Positions 24,326 to 33,948 of a stretch of DNA of 64,000 nucleotides are shown here, in pieces. The stretch comes from Tyto alba. Its lineage: Eukaryota; Chordata; Aves; Strigiformes; Tytonidae. How positions within the stretch are numbered: the first letter of the stretch is position 1; each line of letters starts with the position of its first letter. Under the pieces are notes generated by a model. It did not search any database. It had not been told where the DNA came from and worked only from the letters and a program-made list of their open reading frames with translations. The stretch spans positions 1,984,001 to 2,048,000 of the forward strand of contig NW_024881322.1 in assembly GCF_018691265.1 (NCBI RefSeq), written 5' to 3'. A program made the translations under genes and the position numbers.

Positions 24326-25014
24326 TTTCAGGTTTACAGACTGAACTGGCCAGATACCTCGTATTTTCCAAGGACTGAGAGGGAGAGGGTTCCCTCCTCC
24401 TCTTACCGTTGCCAGTGTGTTGGTCTGCATCCCTGCTGCCATCTCCCTTTAGGAACCACAGATCCTGTAGAGGGAAATGATGCACTTAAAGTAAAATGCA
24501 CCTTATGTAAGGAGTAGTTTGTAAAATAGCATATTTATATAGAAGTAATTAATGTGTGCTATAATTAACAGCAAACTTTACGCTTTCTGCATAATAAATA
24601 TTTTAAAATTGGGAATGTATTTCTATAGTACCGAATATTTTCTTTTTCAGAAAGGTAAAATCCCATGCAAAGATGTGAAGCTTACCTCAAAATAGTATTC
24701 ATACATGCTGCTCTACATAAGCATTCAAATATCCTCACTGTGGTTTTTGGATCTGTTAGGTATTTTTAAAATTTCTTTGCTCAGTTCACAGTGTTTTCAG
24801 TGTCAAACCAAAGCAATAAGAAGAGCAAAGATATAAATATTCTACTTAAGGTATCTGTTATTTCCTTCTTGATGCACGTGAATAACAACTATATGAACAG
24901 GAAAAAAAATGACGGGAAAGGTGAAAAAAACCCCTGAAAACACAGAGCAGTGTACTGCAGCACACACAAGGTTTCTCACTGTAACTTTAACGAGGTTTAT
25001 TAGGTTTCTGATTT
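24326..25014. other. AT-rich non-coding stretch
   Basis: Low-GC sequence with TAAT-rich segments (24530-24610) and no supported gene or repeat. Confidence 0.5.
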
Positions 25015-25350
25015 GTGCCGGGGCTGAGGTTATGACCAAACCTGACTCCTTGGTGCTCCCGTGGACCAGCGCTGCTCAGTCTGCCCGTGTTATTATCCAG
25101 TTTTTCCTGTCTAACTCATCCTTGTGGCAGCTCAGTTCCCGCGAGCCCCTGAGCTACCTGGAGCGCGCCGCCTCGCTCTTTCGGTCTCACCTGCTGGCAC
25201 AGAGGATTTTCTGAGCGCGGTGGACGCGGCGGAGGCCACCAGACACCCGGACGCTCTTGTAACACAGGCAGCCAAGGGTCAAACTAATCCACCTACTCAG
25301 AGGTTCGGCCCGAGTGTTAGTGCGTCCCACCGGTTGGAAACTGGACGTAT
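25015..25350. promoter_or_regulatory. CpG-rich patch (orphan CpG-island-like)
   Basis: About 20 CpG dinucleotides in 335 bases, concentrated in 25138-25255 (GGAGCGCGCCGCCTCG and GTGGACGCGGCGGAGG blocks), where flanking sequence is CpG-poor. No TATA box, recognisable first exon or family-matching open frame is evident. It ends near a nine-G run at 25351. It may mark an unannotated promoter or enhancer. Confidence 0.4.
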
Positions 25351-25716
25351 GGGGGGGGGGTGCCAAGAGTTCAGCGGTTTGCAGGGCTTCACTTCTTCAT
25401 TCTCAAAGAACCCGCAGAAAAGCACCGTCTGGCTGCTGCCACAGAGCCTTTGGCTTATCACGTGCTGGCCTTGGAGTTTGAATGGCTCATTGACTTGCAG
25501 GGACGTTGCAAATCCAGATTAAAAAACCCCACGAAGTGTCGCTCCATTTTATCTTGTCATTTCCTGCCGCTAACAGCAGATAATGATGGAATAATTTGTT
25601 ACTATGTTCGAGCTCCGGAGTATTGGAGATTCTCCTAATCTAGTTTAGCCCATAGGTAGTTCATGGGAAAAGAACATGAAATTTTCCAATAACTCTCTCT
25701 TTTCTCTTTTGTAAAG

Positions 25717-25848
25717 AACGTTGAACCTGGTTCTGTGCTTGAAAGCAATTAGTTTTGAGGCCATTAAGAATAAATTGCTGATACCCTAGAATCCTCTTAA
25801 TTGCTATCCTGATCAATGACACGCCTGCTTAATTGGGATGATTGGCAG
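25717..25848 (+). other. candidate non-coding exon (132 nt) with perfect donor
   Basis: The 3' boundary is a perfect consensus donor, CAG|GTAAGTA at 25846-25853. The 5' boundary follows a strong polypyrimidine acceptor (CTCTCTTTTCTCTTTTGTAAAG) ending at 25716. All three frames contain stops, so a coding internal exon is excluded. A 5'-UTR or long non-coding RNA exon remains possible. An ATG at 25816 would open an 11-codon frame into the donor, but its context is weak (T at -3). It lies about 0.5 kb downstream of the CpG-rich patch at 25015-25350, which could be its promoter region. Confidence 0.3.
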
Positions 25849-25853
25849 GTAAG

Positions 25854-26449
25854 TAATCCTGTGCAATGCATTTCAATTACTCTAAACAATATATTAATGG
25901 CCTACCTGTGTTTAAATGGCACATCTCCTGTTGTCTTCTGCTGCTTCGAGCTTTTCATAAGAGCTATAAAGAGAGCTGAAAGCTGGAGAGGAGACATGTC
26001 CTACTTATGCAGCCCCCTGCTTTCTTCCCGTTGTTCCTCCTCTTCTACATCACTCAACTTTATCCGAAATGTTTAGTACAAAATTATTGCATGTACACTT
26101 AAAGACAATTCATGAACTACAGCAGAGTATCTCCCAGCACTGCGCGTTCCCCTGGTCCCTGATACCTGGAAGAATCACTTACCTGGTTGGGTTCTGTTTG
26201 CACTGGGTCTTTTGCTAACTGGAGTGAGCCACTGCATGTAGCCTGTTCTTGTGGTAGCTTCACACTTCATTTCCTAATGGTATAAAAATGTGTAATTCAA
26301 CAAGCCTGTGGTCTTTCTATTAGAAAAGAATACTGATAAGGTATATTGATGTTCTCTTGTTATTAGGGGAGCTTGTTTAAAAAATGTCAATGTTTCAATG
26401 ATGAAAGAGATAGTTGTCTAGGAAAAAAAAGATGCATTTCATTTTAATT
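25854..26449. other. non-coding stretch, nothing recognised
   Basis: AT-rich sequence between the candidate exon and the CR1/L3-like scrap. No supported feature. Confidence 0.5.
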
Positions 26450-26560
26450 AGCTCTAATTAGAAGATTAATAGATTTTAAGGACAGAAGGAGTCGTTGTGA
26501 TCTTTAGGGCTAGCTCCACAGGACGTAGTCACATAAACCAAAGCAGATTCAGCCTCTGAT
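26450..26560 (-). mobile_element. ancient CR1/L3-like LINE 3' end (fragment)
   Basis: On the plus strand the phrase AGATTTTAAGGACAGAAGG, then GTTGTGATCTTTAGGGCTAGC, parallels the reverse complement of the 3' end of older CR1-clade LINEs ('TTTAAGGCCAGAAGGGACCATTGTGATCATCTAGTCTGACC'). The element therefore lies on the minus strand. It is far more diverged than the copy at 27270, consistent with a much earlier insertion. Confidence 0.55.
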
Positions 26561-26701
26561 GGTACATCAGTGTGCATATAGCAGATATCTACTGCTTACT
26601 GGTCATGTAGACCCATTCTTCTGTCACTAGGGAGGATGTGATTTTCACCTCCTAGGTAAGACATCTAAAACAGTTTAAATTGACCATGTTCTAAAGGCAC
26701 C

Positions 26702-26730
26702 TAGACTAAAAAGATCCATAGACTAAAAAG
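26702..26730. repeat. 17-bp tandem duplication
   Basis: TAGACTAAAAAG occurs twice (26702 and 26719), separated by ATCCA, giving a 17-bp period. Confidence 0.8.
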
Positions 26731-27269
26731 GGAATCAATATTGACTAGGTGAATATGATCGACGTCAAAATCTAGGTTAGATTAATCCCACTGTGTCATA
26801 TATCCCACAAAACAGTGAAATAAGGAATTCTTCAGCAGCCACTGCCTTAGCTTGGAGGTGTCTGAACTTACAGAGTATTTTGTCCCTGAAACTCCCCATG
26901 CTGCAGTTCTCTCTGGTACCTGTGGCCAGGGCTGCTCCCATCTGGGCAAGCATTTCAAAAGTGAGGCAGTGAAAAGCCCCCAGCGAGGGAGGAAGCACCC
27001 TGACTGCGTGCAGCTCCCGTGCGTGGCTGCTACAGGTCCTTTGGAGGGAACCCGAGTGAGCCAGAGATGTTGGAGTACATGCTGGTAGCTCCTCTGCTCG
27101 GGTAAACGGGAACTGGGATTATAGGGAGCACCATCAAACATTCACACTCCACGGGCAGCTCTTCGACTCTCAGCTATTCCCTAAGCCACGTGCTCCTAAA
27201 TCTCCTGTTGGCCACCACCTCAGAGGTGTGCTGAGTCCCCCCAACACGTGCTAGTAGGACTCAGTCCTT
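26731..27269. other. non-coding stretch, nothing recognised
   Basis: Mixed composition. Open frames on both strands at 26777-27141 have no family motif. Confidence 0.5.
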
Positions 27270-27499
27270 CATAGGATCATAGAATAGTTTGGGTTGGAAG
27301 GGATCTTAAAATATCATCTAGTCCAGCCACCTGCAATAAGCAGGGACAGCTTCAACCAGATCTGGTTGCTCTGAGCCCTGTCCAACCTGGTTTTGAATGT
27401 TTCCAGGGATGGGGCATCTGCCACCTCTCTGGGGAACCTGTTCCAGTGTTTCACCACCCTCACTGTAAAAAATATCTTCCTCATACCTAGTTCATCAGG
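27270..27499 (-). mobile_element. CR1 LINE, 5'-truncated 3' end
   Basis: Read on the minus strand, this is the characteristic avian CR1 3' end. It encodes the last part of the reverse-transcriptase ORF (FFTVRVVKHWNRFPREV, APSLETFKTRLD), then the short 3' UTR with TTGCAGGTGGCTGGACTAGA and ATCCCTTCCAACCCAAACTA, and ends in the octamer-type repeats ATTCTATG and ATCCTATG. It is severely 5'-truncated, as nearly all CR1 copies are, so it has no promoter and cannot retrotranspose. Similarity is visible to about 27499. The frame runs on beyond into unrelated sequence and the T tract at 27595. Confidence 0.95.
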
Positions 27500-27594
27500 A
27501 GGCAGATATGGCTGTTGTCTTTTTAACTCATCAGAGAAAGAGAGGGCTGTTTTCCATACGAATCCATATTGATCAGGAACGCTTTCAAGATACC

Positions 27595-27610
27595 TTTTTT
27601 TTTTTTTTTT
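27595..27610. repeat. poly-T tract (16 nt)
   Basis: Run of 16 T about 95 bp beyond the 5' limit of the CR1 fragment. It is not part of the CR1 3' end. Confidence 0.85.
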
Positions 27611-29039
27611 CATGTAGGAAAACTAGAGTCAGTTGCTGTCTCAGTCTGGGGTCATTCAAACCCCACTGCCCTGCATCCGAGAAGACTGCTCTAACCCCAA
27701 GACTATTGTGAAAAATGTCACTGTGCAACTGGTATTTGAAAATTCATCCCTGCTTTTCTTGTTCTCTGGTGTCACAAATCCCGAACCACGCAGTGCTTGA
27801 GTTCGTGGGAGAAAGGAGAGGTGCCCTTTCTGTTTATCCCGCCAGCTCAGCAGGGCAGCCTGCCTCTGGCCCAGTTCTTACGCATTCACAGCAAGGACAG
27901 CATCAGTAGCACACCCTTCTTCTTAGCATTGCCCAGTTGCTCGCTCTAGATATATGATCAGAGTACAGATGTTTCGGACTGCCTCTTTGGAGCGTGGATC
28001 TCTTCCCCTGAACAGAGATACTGTCCGTAAATCTGGTGTTTGGATTCAGCCTGGCAGAAAGAAGGGGACATCGGGTTTAGGATTTGCAGATCCTCATAGG
28101 GAAGTCTTCATGTCTTCCCTTTTTTTGGTCGCATCCTTAGTCTAATATTCCATCATGGCTCTTGATGAACTTGTAGCTAAATTATCTCTGCCATGCTTCC
28201 AGGTTTTGCTTACCTAGCTCTGCCTTTGCTGTACAGCAATGAATCTGACACAGACCATTTTGATTTGGCTAAATTCCGCTTTTAGAAATCTTTTTCCTGT
28301 GTATCTGCTCACGTACTATGTAAGTACATAAAGCAGTGATCAAGTAGCTACTTATCTTTTTTTGGTAAGTAATAGATCACATTCCTTAGCTCTTCAGCTA
28401 AGTAATGGATAATAACTCTGGTATATATTGTTAATAAATACAATTTAAAAAATTTGCTAATAGAAAAAAAACAGGTCTATCCTTTATTAGAGATGTTCAT
28501 TTCTGGGCATCTATTTCATGCATATTTGTTTCTGTTTATCCACTTACCGATGCATTTCTTGAGACGTGTTTTAGTGTAACTTGTGATGAACAGGCAAATG
28601 AATTGTTTTCACAGCACTTACATACGTGTAAAATAGGCTCTTTTATGCTCCATATTAAACCTCTAGAGAATTGTAAAGACGGACTTTAAGATTTCTACAT
28701 TTGCTACACAGCTTTGCAGCCTTCAGTCTTATTATTTTCTTTATATGTATAATCACTACCCCAGGGACAACCTTCCTTCCAAGTAACAGTGTGTAGTTGC
28801 TGAATCTGTATTTTTAGAGAAATCTTTATTTTCCTGACAGTTACTCCAGAGAGCAAAGAGAAAAGGACAAGTGTTTTCTCAGATGTGGGTTTGGTGACAA
28901 GGGCAGGAGAGTGAGTTCGTTGGAGTATTAATGTGCTTTTTTAGGGGAACAGAGGAGAAAAAGGAACTGATGTGCAAGAGAAGTCAGAAATACAGAAGGA
29001 AATGTGGATGTGTAGGAGACAGGACAAAAGGAACGGGGC
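27611..29039. other. non-coding stretch, nothing recognised
   Basis: AT-rich sequence with small chance open frames and a donor-like GGTAAGTAA at about 28364 without a convincing exon. Confidence 0.5.
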
Positions 29040-29500
29040 TGAAGATGGCTTTGCAGTGACACAGCGGTGAAGGAGCCGCCGGGAGCCAGCGGTGGCTTGC
29101 CTGGGGCAGGCGTCGGGGCAGAGCGAGGGCTGGGGCCCGGGACCAGCCGAGTGTCCCGGGGGTGGCAGGGCAGGACCTGGCAGCCAGGACCCGTCCCACC
29201 CCCGGGGCAGAGGCAGGGCAGGCGGGGGGCACCGGGGGCAGCCCCAGCCCTGGGCATCGGGCTCCTCCCTGGGGACAGGGACAGGCCGTTCCCTGGAGTA
29301 TCCGTGCCATGCCACCCTGCCGTAGGAGAGTTGGGGGGGGGGGGGTAAAGCAATCCGTTTGCAAAAAAACGAGTTTGACTTCGCCAGGCAAGCGCAACAG
29401 CAGGAGGGGTTCAGCACAGCCACTGGCCAAACCCAGAGCTACCCCAGGGGGACACGCGGGGACTGCAGAGCGGGTTGCTCCCGAGGCGGACGGCTGTCAC
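29040..29500. promoter_or_regulatory. GC-rich patch with G-quadruplex potential
   Basis: A 460-bp block of high GC, rich in GGGGC, CCCGGG and GCAGGGCAGG motifs, with many CpGs (for example GAGCCGCCGGGAGCCAGCGG) and a 13-nt G run at 29333-29345. Its base composition leaves long open frames on both strands (up to 172 codons on plus, 160 on minus). They overlap in several frames and match no family, so they are artefacts of low stop-codon frequency. It could be an orphan CpG island or a decayed GC-rich minisatellite. Confidence 0.45.
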
Positions 29501-30184
29501 TGTTGGGACAGAAAAGCACTGAGCCAAACCTCCCTGCAAGGGGGGAATAGGGTGAGCAGGCACCAAATCTTTGGATTCATCTTTTTCCGCACAGCGTTAT
29601 GGTCACAAAACCAGCCGTTTCTTTTGCTTGAACTGTTTCTCTATATGAATAGCGTTAGGATCCATGGACTGGGTATGTAAAATAAACGTAAGCCACCAGG
29701 ATTGTAATTTCTGTGCAGCAGAAGATGGTCCTGGTAAGAGCGACAAGTGAAGGTGTGTGGAGAGATGAATGGGGGCCTGTGGACTCGTTGTGGATGTGTG
29801 TGGATGTGACGTGTCTGCCTAATGCACAAGGGAGGGCAATCTTTAGCTATGTCTTTGGATTGTCTTCCCTCTGAGGAATGGGATGGCACTTCAAGTAGAC
29901 TTCTGATGGTCGTCTTCATGAATAATGCTAATTTCATCATAATACAAAAAGTTTAAAACTTTAGGTTTTGTACAGTGTGAAATGAATGAACAGTGCATCA
30001 GAAACATCTGTCAGGTTATAGAATAAAAGCTTAATTAGCATTTTTGTGTGGTGTGGAATAATTCATGCTGGGACATCAAAATTTGTCTTCTCAAATGTAC
30101 AGGGAAAACACATTTTCTAGTCTTCCTTGTTGCTCTCAATAGACTGGTCCAGGCTGGGGGGAGGGGGATAACGGAGCTGTGCCA
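29501..30184. other. non-coding stretch, nothing recognised
   Basis: No supported feature. Small overlapping open frames only. Confidence 0.5.
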
Positions 30185-30198
30185 CATTGGGCCCAATG
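30185..30198. repeat. perfect 14-bp palindrome
   Basis: CATTGGGCCCAATG is an exact palindrome containing two inverted CCAAT/ATTGG pentamers, the core bound by NF-Y. No promoter context accompanies it. The following 80 bases (CTTCAAAACACCTTACAAATAGGAATTAA) vaguely resemble the tail of an old SINE. Confidence 0.7.
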
Positions 30199-31249
30199 AA
30201 GATCTGCAGGGCGCAGTGCAGTAGTATGAGCATCTTCAAAACACCTTACAAATAGGAATTAATACATTGACATTACAGAGGAATTCTGTATCCAGGATAA
30301 TGCTTCAGTCCTATCAAGAGCTGAAGGGTCTGGTTTCTGAAAGCCCTTAAATGACTTTTATAGCACAAACTCAGTTCAGTGGCACTCAAGGTTCTGTTGC
30401 CTAAACCCTGTGTTGAGTTGCAGTATATGTTGGCACTGCAATAAAGATAGTAGCAAAAAAGGAAGAGATGAGGAAGGACCTCTATGAGTGAGCTGAGCTC
30501 TGGAAAACCTGTCTTGCTCTCATTGCAAATTCCATGTGTTTTAATTGTTACAGAGATGTATGTGCGGCTGTGGAGAAAGTAGCTACCTATTCTGTCTAGC
30601 AAATGAAGTATATTGCCAAAGACAATAGTTGGAAGGAACAGTTATCAGTAGGAGGAGGATGTCGAGCAGTTCAGAACAGAAGTTGGGGTAGGTATTTATT
30701 CTCCTAGTCTGCTTTTAGCTCTTGCAGGCATCTCGTTTAGACACTCTGACTCAATATGCTGGAGCTGACTGACTGCCTCTTTTCATTGACTGGGCAGGGA
30801 ACTCGAGTCCTTCACTTTGATCTTTTGAATCATTCCTAAGCTAGATACCTAACATGGGCATGCATATATGGTGTGAAAACCTGCCAGGATGTATATTTTT
30901 ATCAGTGAGGCTATGTTACAAAATTGAAACAAATAGCTGGAAATCCATAAATAAAGGTTGGATATTAAAAAAAAACAAAAAAACAAAAAAAACAAAAAAA
31001 CAAACCCAACACTTCTAGAAACTGTTAGGTTTATAAAGGAAACCCTGAGTGAAATCCTATGGGCTTGTGTCACGCGAGTAGTCATCTCAGAAGAGCAAAA
31101 TGGTCCCTCTGGCCTTAACATTAATATGAAAGTCACTGTAAGCTGCTCTCAAGTCTCTTACGCTTCCTGGACAGTGCATCCTGGGCTATAGGGTCTAAGG
31201 AGCAGAATGCAGCATATTCATGCTGCATCTTGGCTCCACTGTGGCAGAG
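30199..31249. other. non-coding stretch with A-rich repeat
   Basis: No supported coding feature. Contains the A/C repeat at 30967-31004. Confidence 0.5.
30967..31004. repeat. (A7-9 C)n A-rich repeat
   Basis: Four blocks of seven to nine A separated by single C. Low-complexity repeat. Its reverse complement gives the phenylalanine-rich chance peptide seen on the minus strand. Confidence 0.9.
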
Positions 31250-32185
31250 AGGTTTAAGAAAATATAAATAATCGAGAATTTATTAACCCCTTGGTCTCAA
31301 TTTTATTGTCCCTCCCCTTTATGTACTGTAGACACACAGAACATTTTAATTGATTCAATTATAAGTATGATGGGATGAGTTAATAGGATTTATATGCTTT
31401 GTATATCCTTCATAAATTCTGAAGCACTATAATGCATTGGAGTTATAGATAAATTATATGAAGAAGCTGGTGAATGGAATAATAGAAAGAATAATAGGAA
31501 AACAGTAATTGAAAAACCTATAAACTCCATTAATGCATGCCCTTCCTTTATTAATTTGTAATAATAACATAGTAGATAAATCAGTCAAGGATATTACAAC
31601 AATAGGTGACTTAAAATGTTCTCTTCTAACGTGATTTCTTGCATTTTTATTCTAATTCCACGCACTGAGTGAATTAAGAATGGAGTCAGTCAGATACCGT
31701 CCTGTGTTATGCCGGACTGGTTTTGAGTGGAGCCATATTAGTGTAATTGGGAGCAGCATTTGGCCTTGAGCTCTCACTTACCATGTGAGGGAGGAGCGGG
31801 GAGAGAGGGACGCTCCCCAGATTTGCCCATAGTTTTCTCATTTGAAACTTGCGCAGAACGAAGCCCTGAACACAAGCGCCTCCGTATCAATGGCTGCATA
31901 CATAATGCATAAGCTGTTAAGCGTTATGAGGAGTGCTCTGCTTGTTGGGTAGCTGCAGAATAACATGGCTAACAGATGTTGTGCTTCTAAAGCAGTTGAA
32001 CTCCTGAGTGTGCTTTTATCTTCTGATCTGCAGCATACTGTGGCTCCCTCACTAGTGCGTACACAAGGCAGACAGATTAGCGTTAATTAGAGAGAGGTTT
32101 TGCTCATTTTTCATTGCCAGTTTCAATTTTGGGGAAAGTAAATGTTTCTCTCCGTTACGATTTCAGATGAGGGCATTTTAGTATA
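31250..32185. promoter_or_regulatory. candidate conserved regulatory region (homeodomain-motif rich)
   Basis: A 0.9-kb stretch without simple repeats and dense in TAAT/ATTA cores, for example TTAATTGATTCAATTATAAG (about 31348), TTAATGCATGC (about 31530), ACATAATGCATAAGC (about 31900) and TTAGCGTTAATTAGAGAG (about 32080). Composition is even and open frames are absent. This resembles long-range developmental enhancers in gene deserts. No conservation data were available, so the call rests on texture alone. Confidence 0.28.
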
Positions 32186-32190
32186 GGTAT

Positions 32191-32216
32191 GGGGGCGGGG
32201 GGGGGGGGGGGGGCGG
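32191..32216 (+). repeat. poly-G tract (G5-C-G17)
   Basis: Five G, one C, then 17 G at 32197-32213. G-quadruplex capable and likely to be mis-sized in assemblies. Confidence 0.85.
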
Positions 32217-33719
32217 ATTAGGCATTCATCAGCGATGCTTACGCTTAAATTGGCTGGGGCAGATCTGGAAGTGGAGCATCGAAGTCCCAAAGTGGACTAA
32301 GGCTGACGGGGAGGATGGGAAAGGCAGGGCTGGGCTCAGCGCTGGCTGTCGGGCAGGGGGCCTAAGAGGAAAGCCAGAGGAGCCAAGGGGCCGTGACATT
32401 TTGCAGCCCGGGTTCGTGAGGAGAAGCATTAGCTGATTATTCCTTCTAGGACATTACTGAGCTTTATTAAAGCATTTTGCACTGCTGCTAGTAATGAGAA
32501 AGGAAAGGGAGCTCTCTCCACCTTCTGACCCCCCTCCCTCAAGCACCAATGCAAGGGAGGATTTATTGCTTCATTAGCAGCGTGATCACGCTTCACAATG
32601 AGTATTAAAGTATTGGCTTACTGGGTTATTTAGGGAATGACTCTTCCCCCGGCTATCCCGCCCTCCCACCACTACTGCACCCCCACTTTATTTCATGTGC
32701 TTTTGCCATTTACCCACCACGATCAAAATATCACTGCTATCCCTTTCTGTAGTGATAGGACATTGGTAACAGAACAAATATTTTTAGGTTGACAGTATGT
32801 TACAAAATTGTAATGTGGGCAGGGTAAATTGAAATCAAAGCAAAACCAAATTCCACTCATTCTTCAGATTCCCAGGCAGACCGAGACATCTTTTGCAGTT
32901 CATTGATCTTTTAACGTGGGCTTAGAGATCATTCCCAGACAACGGGAGTAAGTTCCCAGATGGTGAAGGCTATGCACTCTGTTCCAGTTGTACTTCTTTT
33001 TTTTTTTCCCCACAACTCTGTATTTCCTGTTGTGAGAATACAGCAGGGCCTCTGCAGTGTCTGCGTTTGCCTACTACGCTCCTTAATTACCCCTATACAA
33101 TGGTATTTTATCAAATGGCATGCGTTCACTTTATCTAATGTCTTCCTGAATATATCAGTGATAGAAAAGAACTTTTGCTTTTGCAAAACAGTAATTGTGG
33201 TGGGCTTGTGAATGTTGCTTTCTTCTATCATTAATTTCAATTATGTCCTGTTAGATTTCAGCAGCAGCTGTCCAGCGGTGAGGCTCTGTAGGACACCATG
33301 CCTTGGCACTTCAGATTGTGGTTATGTTTAGAAAAGCGAATTCTTATTCAGCTTGTCTACTGCCTGTGTGCTTTGAGTCATATTTGCTTACTTTACTGAC
33401 ACAAACACATTTTTATTACTGCTACCATCACAGTGCCAATATAACTCCAAGCTGCAGAGTGACCTGTAATCTGCTCTGTCTCATGTAGCCTCAACAACAT
33501 TGTCAGCAATACTTTAATTGTAGATGATATTTTGGCCCTGATGCTTGGAGCGGACTCAGCTTGGCCTCCATCCACAAAAGAATTTGTGACAGTGTATATT
33601 TTTTTCCTGATATGTTAGGAGGCAATTCACTACGTGGTACTCGTTGGTTTTGTCATGAGTGAACAGTCTTTGATGTTACCAGAGCAGCGGTCAGAGAAGC
33701 TAGGGTCCAAGACGTTTCT
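32217..33719. other. non-coding stretch; possible 3' UTR of the minus-strand exon candidate
   Basis: Segments at 32450-32640 (CTTTATTAAAGCATTTTGCAC, GCGTGATCACGC) also look regulatory. On the minus strand an AATAAA (plus-strand TTTATT near 33413) lies about 300 bp beyond the stop of the candidate exon at 33720-33948 and could serve as its polyadenylation signal. Confidence 0.35.
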
Positions 33720-33948
33720 TTAGTGAACCTCGGGGGTGTTCAGCAGAGGCACATGCTCACTCTCTGAAGTGTCTTCAGAGGCAACATCCTTGTCGGACCT
33801 GCTCCGTTTGTATGAGCTGAATACTCTGAGCTGCCTACCTGTTTCCCTGTTTTTTCTCGTGGACTTGTAAGACTGCTCTGCACACAGAATTTTGCTATCG
33901 AAAGGTATGATGCTTGTTTTGGCGCTGTAGCTGATACTTGTTTGGGCT
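33720..33948 (-). CDS. candidate terminal coding exon, unidentified protein tail
   Basis: On the minus strand a branch-point-like TGCTAAC (plus 33972-33978) precedes a moderate acceptor (CCATTCATTACTACAG) ending at 33949. The following 229 bases stay open for 75 residues to TAA at 33722-33720, entering in phase 2. Codon choice is gene-like (many AGC, GCC, GAC, CTG, ACC) and at least six CpGs survive in a CpG-poor area. The predicted peptide is hydrophilic. It has a basic middle (STRKNRETGRQ, SSYKRSRSDKD), then an acidic stretch, and ends SESEHVPLLNTPEVH. That end contains E-H-V-P-L-L, which fits the ExxxLL dileucine sorting signal of membrane-protein tails. No family was recognised. A second frame is also open over much of the region, so chance remains possible. 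No upstream exon was found. Confidence 0.3.

Noticed and set aside
29162..29680. 172-codon plus frame and 141-160-codon minus frames in the GC-rich block
   Set aside because: Several frames on both strands are open at once because high GC lowers stop frequency, and no family similarity is evident.
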